A stretch of DNA of 64,000 nt. Origin: Algoriphagus sediminis. Lineage in GTDB: Bacteria; Bacteroidota; Bacteroidia; Cytophagales; Cyclobacteriaceae. The translations under genes and the position numbers were made by a program. The notes beneath the pieces were generated by a model. That model did not search any database and was not told where the DNA came from. It saw only the letters and a program-made list of their open reading frames with translations. Below, piece by piece: positions 53,477 to 63,431 of the stretch. Location of the stretch: positions 434,001 to 498,000 of the forward strand of contig NZ_JAUEPH010000004.1 in the NCBI RefSeq assembly GCF_030403435.1, in the 5' to 3' direction. The first letter of the stretch is position 1, and each line of letters starts with the position of its first letter.

Positions 53477-53481
53477 CTTAA

Positions 53482-54051
53482 TTATTTAATACTGATAGGT
53501 AGAGTCATTTTCTCCCATTTGACAATGATTCCCGGATCGGCTATCTCAAAGGATAGCACTTCCTGACTTTCCGTACCCATGCTAGGAGTCACTTTGACCC
53601 GAAGAACATCATTATTCTCGTTGTACTGGAAATGCCCGTGCTCCAAGTCCCAATCGGAATTAAAAATCACTGTCCAGGCTTGATTTTCCTTTGGAATCGT
53701 AAAAATCGAATATTTCCCAGGCTCTAAAACCTTTCCCTCCACTTCGATGGCTTCGGTCACTTCTATATAGGTGGCCTCATTTGCACCTGTTCTCCAAACC
53801 ACATTATAGGGTACTAGATCTCCCCAAACTTCCCGTCCTTTAACAGATGGAGCCCCATATTGAAGTTTAACGGATTTACCATTAATCTCACCGGAGATTT
53901 TTCTTAATGGACTTGGCCGTTGTTCTTCTTCCGACATGGTTACTTCTTCCTCGGAAGTGCTTGAATTCGTAGATTCAGCTGATTTAGGATCACATCCCGT
54001 GATGCTTGCTGCTAAGGCCAAAGAAGGTAATATCAGTTTAGATTTTTTCAT
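53482..54051 (-). CDS. DUF2911 family lipoprotein (189 aa)
   Basis: A lipoprotein signal ends ITGC at residue ~20, then an acidic linker rich in Ser and Glu (to ~45). The remaining ~145 residues match DUF2911: KLQYGAPSVKGREVWGDLVPYNVVWRTGANEAT followed by GKYSIFTIPKENQAW and WDLEHGHFQYNENNDVLRV. The family is common in Bacteroidota envelopes and its function is not known. It stands alone, with a terminator downstream and a divergent EEP-family gene upstream. Confidence 0.85.
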   Translation of the reverse strand: MKKSKLILPSLALAASITGCDPKSAESTNSSTSEEEVTMSEEEQRPSPLRKISGEINGKSVKLQYGAPSVKGREVWGDLVPYNVVWRTGANEATYIEVTEAIEVEGKVLEPGKYSIFTIPKENQAWTVIFNSDWDLEHGHFQYNENNDVLRVKVTPSMGTESQEVLSFEIADPGIIVKWEKMTLPISIK

Positions 54052-54264
54052 GGTGTGTGGTCTGTTTAATAAAATTCATACAGCAAAATCTTTGCCCTAA
54101 TTAAAATTAGACAAAATTGATTTTTAAAAAACTCTTGGTATAATCATTGAAGAGAAACGTTATCTAAAATAGTATTGTTGCCTAAAAAATTCTAAAAAAT
54201 TAGGCTTCTGCCTTACCATTTCTTTTTACAACTTGCATACTGATTCAGCGTTTTATTTGCTTAA

Positions 54265-55302
54265 ATGAGGTATTTCTACATTGCCATTGGTATCCTAAGT
54301 CTGGGAATGTTTTCCAGTGTTTATATCTCACCGGAGCACTTTCCATACGTTGGGTTGATTCCTTTTTTTATTCCTGTTGTTTGGCTTCTGAATCTACTTT
54401 TGCTTTGCATAGCCATATTGTCCTGGAGAAAATCTGCTTTTATACCCCTTATAGTTTTACTGATAGGCTACAGATTTGTGGCTATTACCTTCCAGCTAAA
54501 CCCAAAAATAGAATCAACTGAACCTACTATTGATGTATTATCATACAATGCACATCTTTTCGATTATAAAAGAAGGGTAACAGGTGGTCCATTCGACCCT
54601 AATGTATTTAAATGGATTCAAGATCATCCTGCTGGTGTAAAAGTCTTTCAGGAATTTTATAACGATGAAACCTCTTCCAGTCGCAATGCTCTGAAAATTC
54701 TGGGAGACGATATGGGTTTAGAATATAGCTATCAGGTGATTGATGGGAATCCTGAGAAGCGCTCTTACGGCCTAGCTATTTTTTCGAAATACCCAATTTT
54801 GAATGAAGGGAAAATCTTTGATAATCAAAAGTCAAACGGAGCCATATTCGCAGATATTCTGGTAAATCAGGACACTATCAGGATATATAATTCTCACCTT
54901 GAGTCTATGAAAATAGATTCTGATCTACTTGAAAACATTGAAGGTGTACGTGATAATTATCGCCAGACCCTAGGCAAACTGCACCGCGGGAGCCTTACCC
55001 GAAGCCGGCAACTCAAAGTTTTAGTCGAGCATATTCGCTTTAGTCCACACCCTGTCATTCTCTTGGGTGATCTCAACGAAGTCCCCTATTCATATACCTA
55101 TTTTAAGCTTTCTGAAAGCCTGGTAAACGCCTTTGAAGAAGCAGGCAGAGGTTTTGGTTTCACCTATAATCGTATCCTTTTCTTTCTTAGAATTGATCAT
55201 ATTTTTAGCTCACCTGAATTAAAGGCAGTTGACTTCAAAACTCACAGAGAGGTGGATTATTCCGATCACTATCCGGTCTCTGCGTCTTTCAATTTTGAAT
55301 GA
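54265..55302 (+). CDS. Membrane-anchored endonuclease/exonuclease/phosphatase-family protein (345 aa)
   Basis: Three N-terminal membrane helices (residues ~1-80) lead into an EEP catalytic domain. The catalytic residues appear in order: LSYNAHLFD (Asn) near 95, KVFQEF (Glu) near 131, YNSHLES (His) near 212, LLGDLNEVPYS (Asp-Leu-Asn) near 268 and DYSDHYPVS (Asp-His) near 330. The substrate could be a phospholipid, a nucleic acid or an inositol-like phosphodiester, as the family is broad. The last 34 bases overlap the convergent MMPL gene. Confidence 0.85.
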   Translation: MRYFYIAIGILSLGMFSSVYISPEHFPYVGLIPFFIPVVWLLNLLLLCIAILSWRKSAFIPLIVLLIGYRFVAITFQLNPKIESTEPTIDVLSYNAHLFDYKRRVTGGPFDPNVFKWIQDHPAGVKVFQEFYNDETSSSRNALKILGDDMGLEYSYQVIDGNPEKRSYGLAIFSKYPILNEGKIFDNQKSNGAIFADILVNQDTIRIYNSHLESMKIDSDLLENIEGVRDNYRQTLGKLHRGSLTRSRQLKVLVEHIRFSPHPVILLGDLNEVPYSYTYFKLSESLVNAFEEAGRGFGFTYNRILFFLRIDHIFSSPELKAVDFKTHREVDYSDHYPVSASFNFE

Positions 55303-57539
55303 TTTTTTTCCTCCCAAACCCTTTTCATAGGAAGGAGCAATACTGGCAATAGTATCAAATCAGCCAATAGTGCAAAAATGAGAGAAAGAGAAATAAGCAC
55401 CCCTGTGAAGTAGGTAACCTCGAATTGACTAAAAGTGAGGACAGCAAAGCCTGACACCAATACCAAAGTAGTCAATACAATGGCAAAACCAGTTTCTAAA
55501 AAAGTTCTCTTTATGGCGTATAAAAGGCTTTTACCCTGATCCAACTCAAGCTTCAGCCTTGTCATAAAATGTATACTATCATCTACGGCTATCCCAAAAG
55601 CGACCGAAAATAGGATGGCTGTGGATAGTTTAAATTCAATCCCAGTTAAAAACATAAATCCAGCCATCATAATTAATGGAAAGAGGTTTGGAACTAGGAG
55701 GATAAGTGAAATTCTCCAGGAACGAAATAAAATACCCGCAATTAAACCCACCAGGAAAAAAGCAACACCAAGACCTCTCACCATTTGCCAGGTGACGGAT
55801 TGATGGCCTTGATCAATCAAAAACGAAGTCCCCGTCCATCGTACCTCTAGGACTTCAGGGTCAATGTTTTCGGCAAGAAATTGAAAAAACTCCTTTCTTT
55901 TCCTCTCCATTTCAAAGCTGCCCAAATCAGGTAAGCGACCGGAAATTCGAGCAGTTTTTAGATCATCTGTTAGGTATCCGTCTCCAACTTGACGAACAAC
56001 CCTTGGCAAAAACCTCCTTAACCTCTGAAATTGGCCCTCACTTGGTAAGGAGTAAGCGTTTAGGCTTCCCTGATTTTGCGCTTGATTCAAGGTTTTCACT
56101 AATGACACAGGGGAGATAAACCTGCGCTCACCGAACAATCTCACTAACTCCTTTTCAATCTTTTCGATTTCTTTCAGCGTTTCTAATTCAAAAAGAGTAG
56201 CCTCTTCACCCAGGCTTTTTACTTGAATTTCCAAAGGATTGGAACCACCATATTGAGAATCGAAAAAGTTCAAATCCGCTTGAATGGGATGATCTTTTGG
56301 CAAACTGTCCAGAAGAAAACCGTTGATTTTTACTTGGCTCGCTAGCAATAGAAACAAAACCGAAATACCTAGAAAACCATAGGCAATCCCTTTTCTATTT
56401 TCCAACACTCTTTGAAAAATAGCAAGAAGGATGGTTTTCTTAGGTGGTCTTCTAGTCACCCCAAGGGTGACAGGGAAGAAATGAAGAAGCCCGGGAGTGA
56501 TGAGAATAATTGCAATAAATATCACAAAAATTCCCAGTCCTGTGCTCAATCCAAATGACTTAAGAGCTGGAATGGTGGTAAAGTAAAGTGAAATAAAACC
56601 CAAGCCTGTTGTTAAAATCGTCAAGCCGACAGGAACGAATAATTCCTTAAACACCTCTTCTATAACTAGCTCCTTTTCTTTAGCTCTTAGCCTTTTAGCG
56701 AGGTGCGTGAAAAAGTGGATCAATGCACTCATACCAACAATCAGAAAAATGGTAGGCTGCATTACCGACATCACATCTAATGATCTGCCTCCAAGAATGA
56801 TTAAAGCAAAAGCCCATGCAACCCCAATAGAAAGGATGAAAATAGGAATCAAAACCCCAGACCAACTCCTGTAAATTAAGGCTAGAACGATAAGTATCAG
56901 AACGAATGAGATACCCAAAAACAAACTAAATTCAGACTGCATGAGCTTTACAAAATCACCTTGTGCCTGAATTTTGCCTGCAACTGCCAAAGGCTCTATT
57001 GCATTATCCTGAAAAGCTTTTTTAATTTGAGTGTAAACCAGATCTCCATCTTCCTTGCTGATATTTTGTTGATTTTTCACCAGCATTAAAAAGCTCTCAC
57101 CATCAGCAGAGACAAGCCCACTTCGATAAAAGTCTAAATCATCTGAAAATGAGGCCAGGCTTTTAGCAGACTCCCAGCTTAACACAGGTTGATAACTTAC
57201 TCCAAAAACACCAATCAGAGGTTTTTGTGCATTTAAAACACTTATCACGGTATCGACCCTTTGAATATCTGCTATTTGATTTTGTAGGGAGGATGCCTTT
57301 TCCAAGAAACCTTGATTCAACCAAGGTCCTTCTGGGTTTCCAATAGCCAAAAGGAGATAATCATTATCATTTTCAAACCTTTGTTTAAAGCCTTCATAAA
57401 AATCAAGGTCTTCATCATCCTGAGGAAAAAACTGCTCAAAGTCGTATTCAAATTCAGGCACAGGTCTCATCAAGGCAATTCCAACCCCTATCAGCAAGGC
57501 TAAGGCAAGAAAAAAATAAGATGTACTTTTTTTAAACAT
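55269..57539 (-). CDS. RND/MMPL-family exporter (756 aa)
   Basis: Two repeats of a membrane helix, a periplasmic loop and five helices. The first periplasmic loop lies at ~30-200 and the second at ~400-580. [26 protein letters not shown] near 255-280 and [24 protein letters not shown] near 645-668 are the helix-4-like motifs with GMxxLIHF and [10 protein letters not shown], typical of the MMPL group that exports lipids or hydrophobic molecules. The start is ATG 57539; the longer frame from TTG 57554 adds five residues. Its end overlaps the EEP-family gene on the other strand. The substrate is unknown. Confidence 0.85.
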   Translation of the reverse strand: MFKKSTSYFFLALALLIGVGIALMRPVPEFEYDFEQFFPQDDEDLDFYEGFKQRFENDNDYLLLAIGNPEGPWLNQGFLEKASSLQNQIADIQRVDTVISVLNAQKPLIGVFGVSYQPVLSWESAKSLASFSDDLDFYRSGLVSADGESFLMLVKNQQNISKEDGDLVYTQIKKAFQDNAIEPLAVAGKIQAQGDFVKLMQSEFSLFLGISFVLILIVLALIYRSWSGVLIPIFILSIGVAWAFALIILGGRSLDVMSVMQPTIFLIVGMSALIHFFTHLAKRLRAKEKELVIEEVFKELFVPVGLTILTTGLGFISLYFTTIPALKSFGLSTGLGIFVIFIAIILITPGLLHFFPVTLGVTRRPPKKTILLAIFQRVLENRKGIAYGFLGISVLFLLLASQVKINGFLLDSLPKDHPIQADLNFFDSQYGGSNPLEIQVKSLGEEATLFELETLKEIEKIEKELVRLFGERRFISPVSLVKTLNQAQNQGSLNAYSLPSEGQFQRLRRFLPRVVRQVGDGYLTDDLKTARISGRLPDLGSFEMERKRKEFFQFLAENIDPEVLEVRWTGTSFLIDQGHQSVTWQMVRGLGVAFFLVGLIAGILFRSWRISLILLVPNLFPLIMMAGFMFLTGIEFKLSTAILFSVAFGIAVDDSIHFMTRLKLELDQGKSLLYAIKRTFLETGFAIVLTTLVLVSGFAVLTFSQFEVTYFTGVLISLSLIFALLADLILLPVLLLPMKRVWEEKNHSKLKDAETG

Positions 57540-57669
57540 CAAGCGGGAAATCAAAGCGAGACAATATTCGTCAAGTATACAAGGAAAATCAGAGCTTTGT
57601 TTTCCTTGGGTTCCTTTTCTTAAAGAGACTTTCTATCTTGCCTGTCCAACCCAAAACATTCAAAAGTAC

Positions 57670-58464
57670 ATGCAGCAATATCATGATCTGATGCGCAAAA
57701 TCCTTGATGAAGGAATAGTCAAAGGAGATAGAACGGGTACAGGAACACGAAGCATTTTTGGACATCAGATGAGATTTGATCTGTCCGAAGGATTTCCACT
57801 TGTTACCACAAAAAAACTTCATCTTCGGTCCATCATTATCGAGCTTCTGTGGTTCCTGAAAGGGGATTCAAATATTGGCTATCTCAAAGAGAATAAGGTT
57901 TCCATTTGGGATGAATGGGCAGATGAAAATGGTGATTTAGGCCCTGTTTATGGCTATCAATGGAGACATTGGCCAGATGGAAATGGCGGAGAAATTGATC
58001 AAATCAAAAACCTGATCCATAACATCAAAACAAAGCCGGATAGCAGAAGGCATATTGTGAGTGCATGGAATGTGGCTGACGTTGACCACATGGCCCTTCC
58101 TCCCTGTCATACTATTTTTCAATTTTACGTGGCGGATGGAAAGCTTTCCTGCCAATTATACCAGAGAAGTGCGGATGTATTCCTTGGGGTTCCGTTTAAT
58201 ATTGCCTCCTACGCTTTATTCACCATGATGATCGCACAGGTCTGCGATTTGAAACTTGGAGATTTCGTTCACACCTTCGGCGATGCACACTTATATTCTA
58301 ATCACATTGAGCAGGCGGAATTGCAGCTCACAAGGGATATCAGGCCTTTACCACAAATGAAAATAAACCCTGATGTCAAGGATATTTTCGAATTTAAGTA
58401 CGAGGACTTTGAACTGGTAAATTATGATCCTCATCCACATATCAAAGCTCCCGTCGCAGTCTAA
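57670..58464 (+). CDS. thyA: Thymidylate synthase
   Basis: Converts dUMP and methylene-tetrahydrofolate to dTMP. It is 264 aa, the same as the E. coli enzyme. [13 protein letters not shown] near residues 19-31 binds phosphate, [22 protein letters not shown] near 80-101, and the catalytic Cys-146 is in [31 protein letters not shown] near 168-186 and [12 protein letters not shown] near 215-226 are further signatures. All catalytic residues are present. The next gene starts 16 bases downstream. Confidence 0.96.
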   Translation: MQQYHDLMRKILDEGIVKGDRTGTGTRSIFGHQMRFDLSEGFPLVTTKKLHLRSIIIELLWFLKGDSNIGYLKENKVSIWDEWADENGDLGPVYGYQWRHWPDGNGGEIDQIKNLIHNIKTKPDSRRHIVSAWNVADVDHMALPPCHTIFQFYVADGKLSCQLYQRSADVFLGVPFNIASYALFTMMIAQVCDLKLGDFVHTFGDAHLYSNHIEQAELQLTRDIRPLPQMKINPDVKDIFEFKYEDFELVNYDPHPHIKAPVAV

Positions 58465-58480
58465 TTAAACTTCTACTGCC

Positions 58481-58867
58481 ATGCTAAATCTACAAAGAGA
58501 GAAACTTATAGATGGTTATATCAGTGCCTACAATCAAAAGGATCTCAAGGGTATGCTAAAACCACTTCATGAAGATGTAGTCTTTGAAAATTATTCCAAA
58601 GGGGAATTGACTCACAGCACCCAGGGAATCCATGAATTTGAAAAGCAAGCTAGGAAGGCCTTGGATATGTTTGAAACCCGGGAACAGTCACCGGAAAAAT
58701 ATATCCACCAAACCCACCATACCGACCTTCATTTGAAATACCGTGCCATTCTCGGGAAAGACTTCCCCGATGGAAATTTAAAGAAGGGTGACGAAATCAG
58801 CCTTAAGGGAAGGTCCGTTTTCACGTTCAAGGACGGTTTGATTTCAAAAATTCAAGATTACTCCTAA
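58481..58867 (+). CDS. NTF2/SnoaL-like protein (128 aa)
   Basis: A compact cone-fold protein of the SnoaL-like group: YISAYNQKDLKGMLKPLHEDVVFENYS at the N-terminus, and the closing strand pair GDEISLKGRSVFTFKDGLISKIQDYS. The middle holds a helix and a His-rich segment (IHQTHHTDLHLKY). The role is not predictable; members are isomerases, hydrolases or binding proteins. It is probably co-transcribed with thyA, and a strong terminator follows. Confidence 0.8.
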   Translation: MLNLQREKLIDGYISAYNQKDLKGMLKPLHEDVVFENYSKGELTHSTQGIHEFEKQARKALDMFETREQSPEKYIHQTHHTDLHLKYRAILGKDFPDGNLKKGDEISLKGRSVFTFKDGLISKIQDYS

Positions 58868-58910
58868 AAAATGAAGGCTGTTATCGAATTTAACAGCCTT
58901 CATTTTTTTC
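58866..58910. terminator. Bidirectional terminator between the NTF2-like and S9 peptidase genes
   Basis: AATGAAGGCTGTTA and TAACAGCCTTCATT form a perfect 14-bp stem around TCGAATT. It is flanked by As on the left and seven Ts on the right, so it can stop transcripts from both convergent genes. Confidence 0.88.
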
Positions 58911-58918
58911 GGTTTATC

Positions 58919-61777
58919 TCAATTCTCTAATTCATATTTTAGGGTCTTCCCTTTTTCAACGGCAGGTAATCCCTCAGTCATCCAAAGTGGTGCGGGTGCA
59001 CCTTTGAGGTAATGATCGAAAAACTGACTTAAACGGATGGACAAATCCTTTCTGTTTTTCCTTTGCCTTAAGTTATGATCTTCACCATTATACTGAAGCA
59101 GCCACGCAGGCTGATTCAGTCTTTTTAGAGCCATAAACATTTCTATTCCTTGATACCAAGGCACAGCACCATCTTCATCATTGTGCATAATCAAGACAGG
59201 AGTTTCTACCCTATCCATAAAGAACAGAGGTGAATTTTCTATATAGTAGAGAGGTTTGTCCCAAAGAGTCCCACCTATTCTTGATTGGGTTTGCTCATAT
59301 TGAAACATCCTGCTCATCCCTGTTCCCCAACGAATACCACCATAGGCTGATGTCATATTAACCACGGGTGCTCCAGCGCCGGCAGCCTTAAACATATTGG
59401 TTTGAGTAATCAAATAAGCTACCTGATAACCTCCCCAGCTTTGGCCCTGAATGGCCATATTTTCTTCATCCACAAAACCCATCCCTACCACTTCTTGAAC
59501 GGCGGGAATGATGCAGTTAAAGGCACTTGGTCCCGGTAAACCCAATTCATATTTGATATCCGGAACCAACACGACATATTCATTACTCACGAAATAAGGG
59601 ATATTAATTACGGAAGCACTCGGAGCCGGAGATCGATAACGGTGCAGATTATCGCTGTTTCTTTCATAGAAATAGACCATCATTGGATACTCCTTATTTG
59701 GATCAAAGTTTTCAGGCTTGTATAAAAGCCCCTGAAGTGGTGTACCATCGCTAGCCAGATAATCTACCAATTCCACAGTTCCCCAATTGATTTCTTCCTG
59801 CTGTGGGTTCAAATTTGAAACCTTTTGTAAATCATCCATGTCCAGATCTGTCAAATATAAATCTGGATTTTCTTCAAAGGTGCTTCTCCGCACCAATACT
59901 TCATCCGATTCCTTTGCCTTGGCCAAGGAGAAATAGTAATGAGCTGTCATCAAAATTTCTTCAGGCTCAGCTCCGCTGGAAATGTCACCAAGATAAAATC
60001 CTGAATCCTTTGTTTGCTCATTAAATGCCCTTAGGTATAAATCTTCCTCAGGATCAATACTTTCTTCTTCCCTATCGAGGACCACTCTTCTGAACTCTAC
60101 TTTATTTTCACGTCCTTTTCCCGCAGTGATATTGATGGCGTTAGAAGGATTTTTCGGATTTACTTTCCAAATATCATAACGGTCGTAGATTAAAAAGGCC
60201 TCGTCATCTTTTAGCCAACCTGCACTTCCATAGCTTCTAGGAAGAGATGGCTGATCATTTAATTCGTCATAAACAGGCTGGTCTATTCCTTGAGACAGGT
60301 TAATCATCTGTCCAGACCCAACCTCGTAGGCCATCCATGTGCTGTCTCTGCTTTCATACCATGTCACGAATTTTCCTTGCGGAGAAAGTGAAGGATATCC
60401 TGAAGCATTCTCTTTTATCAATTTTCTTTTGCCAGTGGCAAAATCTACCAGGTAAATGTCTCTACCTATCTGAATATCCCAGCTATAAGCTCGCATATAG
60501 GCGTCATTTGAAGTACCTAGAGCCATATCCAGCTTTATTTTGGAGGGTAGAGAAATTTCTTTTAATTCCTTGTCTTCCAATTGGGTGATTTTTCCGGATG
60601 AGATATCATAGGTTGCCAAATAAGACCTTCTTTCCTCTCTGGACTTCCGGTTTAATTGCATAGGCTGAATTTCAGCATCCTGCCAACCCCAAATATCAAG
60701 ACTTGGTCTCTCCTCATCCAGGATAGTAGTGTCATTTTCGTATGGATAGTCCTTATAATCTTCAGCTACTCCAAAAAACAGCCGACTTTCGTCCTCCGAA
60801 AAAGCAAAACTCGCATCAGAACTTATTCTACCTCCCTCGAGAATCCCCTCAGATTCTTTATTTGCAAATTCTTTGACTTCACCAGATTTTACATCCGTTA
60901 AAAAAGCCTGATGGTATTTCTTTTCAGCCTTTGTCGAATCACCGGTAGACAAATAACTGAAGTAGTTAGATTGAGGAGAAAATTTCATTTTGGAATAGCT
61001 AGTCATTCCTTCGCTCAATGTGGTGGATGCACCTGAATTTAGGTCAAGCAAGTATAGACCTGCATTATCTAAAGTGTCTTGCTCCGCCAAGACATAATGC
61101 ATGTAATTGCCATCTTTTGAGAAACCATAGCTTTCTACACGCTCAAAAGTATATTCCGTGCCGGAGCTATGTGATTTGACCAACAATCGGGTGCCATCAG
61201 TTTTAAGCTCCTTTGGTTTTGTTTCAGTAGAGTCTGATTCAGATTTCGCCTCGCCCTTCTCTTCCCCAGAATGCTTTTCCTCCTCCTTCTGCTTCTCCGG
61301 CTTTTCAAAATGGATTGCATACCAATCTCCTTCCTTCTCTGGAATCGAGAACGATTTTACATTTGCAAATTTCTCCATTTGGCCCGTGTTCAAATCAAGG
61401 ATGAATAGGCTGTCTTTTGGCATTTCATCTTTCTTTGCTTTCCGAAGTTTCATCATTCTAACGGTATCAGCCTCAGGCACAATTTTGCCAATTGCAAAAA
61501 TTCCAGAGGGAGAAAAATTATAACCAGAACCTCGATGAATGATAGTTCTCTTACTTGGGTCAGAATATGGGAAAATCTCAACTCTTGCATCACCTTCCTG
61601 AGGTTGAATGGAAAATCCTACCCACTTACCATCATCGGTAATTTGGGTAGAAGACATACTTTCCCAGCCATCATAGTCTTCATGAGTCAATGAGCGTTTT
61701 TGCTGCGAAAAACTTGAAGTGGCTATTAGAGTGATACAAAAAAGAGACAAAAGGGTCTTTTTGAAAATCATACACAT
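58919..61777 (-). CDS. Secreted S9-family prolyl oligopeptidase-like peptidase (952 aa)
   Basis: A signal peptide (MIFKKTLLSLFCITLIATSSFSQ from the second Met) is followed by a large beta-propeller region (~30-640). The C-terminal alpha/beta-hydrolase has the nucleophile motif GQSWGGYQ near residue ~785, an Asp in MHNDEDGAVPW near ~868 and the His in YNGEDHNLRQRKNRKD near ~905, so the triad looks complete. Within the propeller there is a very charged insert near residues 158-190, rich in Lys, Glu and Ser. It is exported and may digest short peptides. The annotated start (MCM) could be moved to ATG 61771. Confidence 0.87.
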   Translation of the reverse strand: MCMIFKKTLLSLFCITLIATSSFSQQKRSLTHEDYDGWESMSSTQITDDGKWVGFSIQPQEGDARVEIFPYSDPSKRTIIHRGSGYNFSPSGIFAIGKIVPEADTVRMMKLRKAKKDEMPKDSLFILDLNTGQMEKFANVKSFSIPEKEGDWYAIHFEKPEKQKEEEKHSGEEKGEAKSESDSTETKPKELKTDGTRLLVKSHSSGTEYTFERVESYGFSKDGNYMHYVLAEQDTLDNAGLYLLDLNSGASTTLSEGMTSYSKMKFSPQSNYFSYLSTGDSTKAEKKYHQAFLTDVKSGEVKEFANKESEGILEGGRISSDASFAFSEDESRLFFGVAEDYKDYPYENDTTILDEERPSLDIWGWQDAEIQPMQLNRKSREERRSYLATYDISSGKITQLEDKELKEISLPSKIKLDMALGTSNDAYMRAYSWDIQIGRDIYLVDFATGKRKLIKENASGYPSLSPQGKFVTWYESRDSTWMAYEVGSGQMINLSQGIDQPVYDELNDQPSLPRSYGSAGWLKDDEAFLIYDRYDIWKVNPKNPSNAINITAGKGRENKVEFRRVVLDREEESIDPEEDLYLRAFNEQTKDSGFYLGDISSGAEPEEILMTAHYYFSLAKAKESDEVLVRRSTFEENPDLYLTDLDMDDLQKVSNLNPQQEEINWGTVELVDYLASDGTPLQGLLYKPENFDPNKEYPMMVYFYERNSDNLHRYRSPAPSASVINIPYFVSNEYVVLVPDIKYELGLPGPSAFNCIIPAVQEVVGMGFVDEENMAIQGQSWGGYQVAYLITQTNMFKAAGAGAPVVNMTSAYGGIRWGTGMSRMFQYEQTQSRIGGTLWDKPLYYIENSPLFFMDRVETPVLIMHNDEDGAVPWYQGIEMFMALKRLNQPAWLLQYNGEDHNLRQRKNRKDLSIRLSQFFDHYLKGAPAPLWMTEGLPAVEKGKTLKYELEN

Positions 61778-61848
61778 TTGGTTTTTTGATTATCGAAATG
61801 CACTTGGATTATTACACCAAAGCATAACTGAGTTTGACAATAAAAGAA

Positions 61849-61892
61849 AGCGCTTCAGTAATTTGACTAAGAATCAAAATTACTGAAGCGCT
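61849..61892 (-). terminator. 16-bp hairpin downstream of the TonB-like protein gene
   Basis: AGCGCTTCAGTAATTT and AAATTACTGAAGCGCT pair perfectly, with a 12-base loop. On the minus strand the next bases are CTTTCTTTTATTG, a weak T run. It begins 30 bases past the stop at 61922. It probably ends that transcript. Confidence 0.65.
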
Positions 61893-61921
61893 TAAGATGT
61901 CTGTAACCGTTTAAAAAAAAA

Positions 61922-62461
61922 CTATGGAATCTGTTCCCTAGAAATGGTCAATTCAAAAGATTCTGAGGAGTATTGGCTAAATCCAGGTACAGCTTTACAA
62001 TCAGGCAATTGCCTAATCATGTGATCTAACCGATTTTCCAACCCTTTATCAACATCAGAAATCATATCAAATCCAGAAATTCTACCCACTTCATTCACAT
62101 GAAGAACAAGCTTTACGTTTTCATTTTGTCTACTCTTTTTGGTTCTGAAAAGAAATGGGCCATAGCTATCAATCGCTTCTAGAGTGTTTTCGGGCCATGC
62201 CCAGTTTGAACCTAAATCTTCAGCAATTTTTGCCTCCACTACAGATAGTTCTTGTGCTTCAGGAATTTCAGAACTTGGTTTATTCGTTACAGTCGAATAA
62301 ACATTCACCTTCTTAAGTGTGAGGCTCTCATATTGAATTTCAGGCGATAAGACCTCATATGAAATGGCATCACCCGATTGAGAATAGGCTCTATCGGCCG
62401 TACCGGGAAAACCCAGATAGACAATGCTGCTGAAAACAAAAATCAAAAAAGTACTTTTCAT
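61922..62461 (-). CDS. Secreted protein with TonB-like C-terminal domain (179 aa)
   Basis: The frame is open to 62521, but ATG 62461 gives a proper signal peptide (KSTFLIFVFSSIVYLGFPG) and lies downstream of a good promoter, so I choose it. Residues ~95-175 look like the small TonB C-terminal fold (VKLVLHVNEVGRISGFDMI, then LPDCKAVPGFSQYSSESFELTI). The first part of the mature protein has no recognisable domain. Related Bacteroidota proteins are of unknown function. Confidence 0.7.
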   Translation of the reverse strand: MKSTFLIFVFSSIVYLGFPGTADRAYSQSGDAISYEVLSPEIQYESLTLKKVNVYSTVTNKPSSEIPEAQELSVVEAKIAEDLGSNWAWPENTLEAIDSYGPFLFRTKKSRQNENVKLVLHVNEVGRISGFDMISDVDKGLENRLDHMIRQLPDCKAVPGFSQYSSESFELTISREQIP

Positions 62462-62479
62462 AAGAGCGATTATATTCTT

Positions 62480-62512
62480 CAAAAATACACATTTAATTAT
62501 TTCATATACAAA
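62480..62512 (-). promoter_or_regulatory. Bacteroidota-type promoter of the TonB-like protein gene
   Basis: Minus strand TTTG (62512-62509), a 21-base spacer and TATTTTTG (62487-62480). It supports the ATG at 62461 as start. Confidence 0.65.
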
Positions 62513-62547
62513 TAAATGCATTTAAAAATTTAACAGAAAACAAAAAA

Positions 62548-62566
62548 GTCTTGCCAGCAGCAAGAC
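62548..62566 (-). terminator. Hairpin with T run on the minus strand, between divergent genes
   Basis: GTCTTG and CAAGAC pair with a seven-base loop; extending with A-T pairs gives up to nine bp. Six Ts follow on the minus strand. No gene ends here, so its role is unclear. Confidence 0.4.
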
Positions 62567-62792
62567 TCTTTTCAGAATATAAACCCAAATATAACTTTAG
62601 AGATAAAAGTTCGATCTCAAATTTTTGCCGATGAGCGCAATTGCGGAAAGCTGAAATTGCAACAATCCTCGTCAAAGAGTGTAAAGAAAATAGATTTTAA
62701 ATTTAATTACAAATTACCAAAAATATTTTGCTATACTTTGAACAATCTGTAATTTCCCGCCATATTTATTAAAAATTAATCAAATTCCTGAA

Positions 62793-63272
62793 ATGAAAAT
62801 GGACAAAAATTTGGATATCGATAATATCGACCTGAAAATTATTTCATTGCTTAATGAAGATGCCAAAACTCCATATACCGAAATAGCTAAAAAGGTTTTC
62901 GTTTCGTCCGGTACAGTTCATGTCAGGATGAAGAAGCTTGAAGATATGGGTGTAGTAAAGAGCGCCACGCTGAACATAGACTTTTCCAAGCTAGGTTATG
63001 ATATCGCCGCCTTTCTTGGTATTTATCTTCAAAGAAGCTCACTTTATGACAATGTCATAGAAAGTCTTCAGGAAATTCCAGAAGTAGTCCGAGCATATTA
63101 TACCACAGGAAACTATTCCATTTTCGCTAAAATCATCTGCCAGGACACTGACCATTTGAGAAATGTTCTGGATAGCATTCAGCAAGTGGAAGGTATAGAC
63201 AGAACTGAAACTTTGATCGTCCTGGAAGAAAGCATAAATCGCCCTATCCAATTTTTTGATAAGAAAGAATAG
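62793..63272 (+). CDS. Lrp/AsnC-family transcriptional regulator (159 aa)
   Basis: The N-terminal helix-turn-helix is IDLKIISLLNEDAKTPYTEIAKKV (helix 1 and 2) followed by VSSGTVHVRMKKLEDMGVV (recognition helix) up to about residue 55. The RAM ligand-binding domain follows (~65-150): FLGIYLQRSSLYDNVI and YYTTGNYSIFAKIICQDTDHL, with the family's G-Y-x-x-F-like elements. It is probably a dimeric or octameric regulator sensing amino acids or related small molecules. ATG at 62793 or 62799 would both be usable. A terminator follows at 63370. Confidence 0.88.
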   Translation: MKMDKNLDIDNIDLKIISLLNEDAKTPYTEIAKKVFVSSGTVHVRMKKLEDMGVVKSATLNIDFSKLGYDIAAFLGIYLQRSSLYDNVIESLQEIPEVVRAYYTTGNYSIFAKIICQDTDHLRNVLDSIQQVEGIDRTETLIVLEESINRPIQFFDKKE

Positions 63273-63369
63273 TAATTTAGATTAAATACAAATAACTAAA
63301 ATCTAGGACGAGGCAAAGGCATATCTATAGAGCGATACATTGCCAATCTTAGAAAATGATCCTAAAAAG

Positions 63370-63395
63370 CCCTTCAAAATCTATTTTTTGAAGGG
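63370..63395 (+). terminator. Terminator of the Lrp/AsnC-type gene
   Basis: CCCTTCAAAA and TTTTGAAGGG form a 10-bp stem around TCTATT, followed by TTTATTTTTAA on the + strand. Confidence 0.75.
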
Positions 63396-63431
63396 TTTAT
63401 TTTTAATTACAAAAATATTCATTGTCTCACG

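Larger units (their letters stand above)
62462..62792. other. Divergent intergenic region between the TonB-like protein and the Lrp-type regulator genes
   Basis: No ORF of note. It holds the promoter at 62480-62512, a hairpin at 62548-62566, a short TATATTTG match on the minus strand (62593-62586) and the palindrome CGCAATTGCG (62638-62647). The Lrp-gene side has TATACTTTG near 62734, one base off the -7 consensus. Confidence 0.55.

Noticed and set aside
54180..54205. GCCTAA ... TTAGGC inverted repeat upstream of the EEP-family gene.
   Set aside because: Only six pairs around a 14-base AT-rich loop; likely chance.
61922..62521. ATG at 62521 as start of the TonB-like protein.
   Set aside because: The promoter at 62480-62512 lies downstream of it, and the signal peptide begins at 62461.
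62725..62740. TATACTTTG near 62734 as promoter of the Lrp/AsnC-type gene.
   Set aside because: It has three bases, not two, between TA and TTTG, and no TTG at proper spacing.
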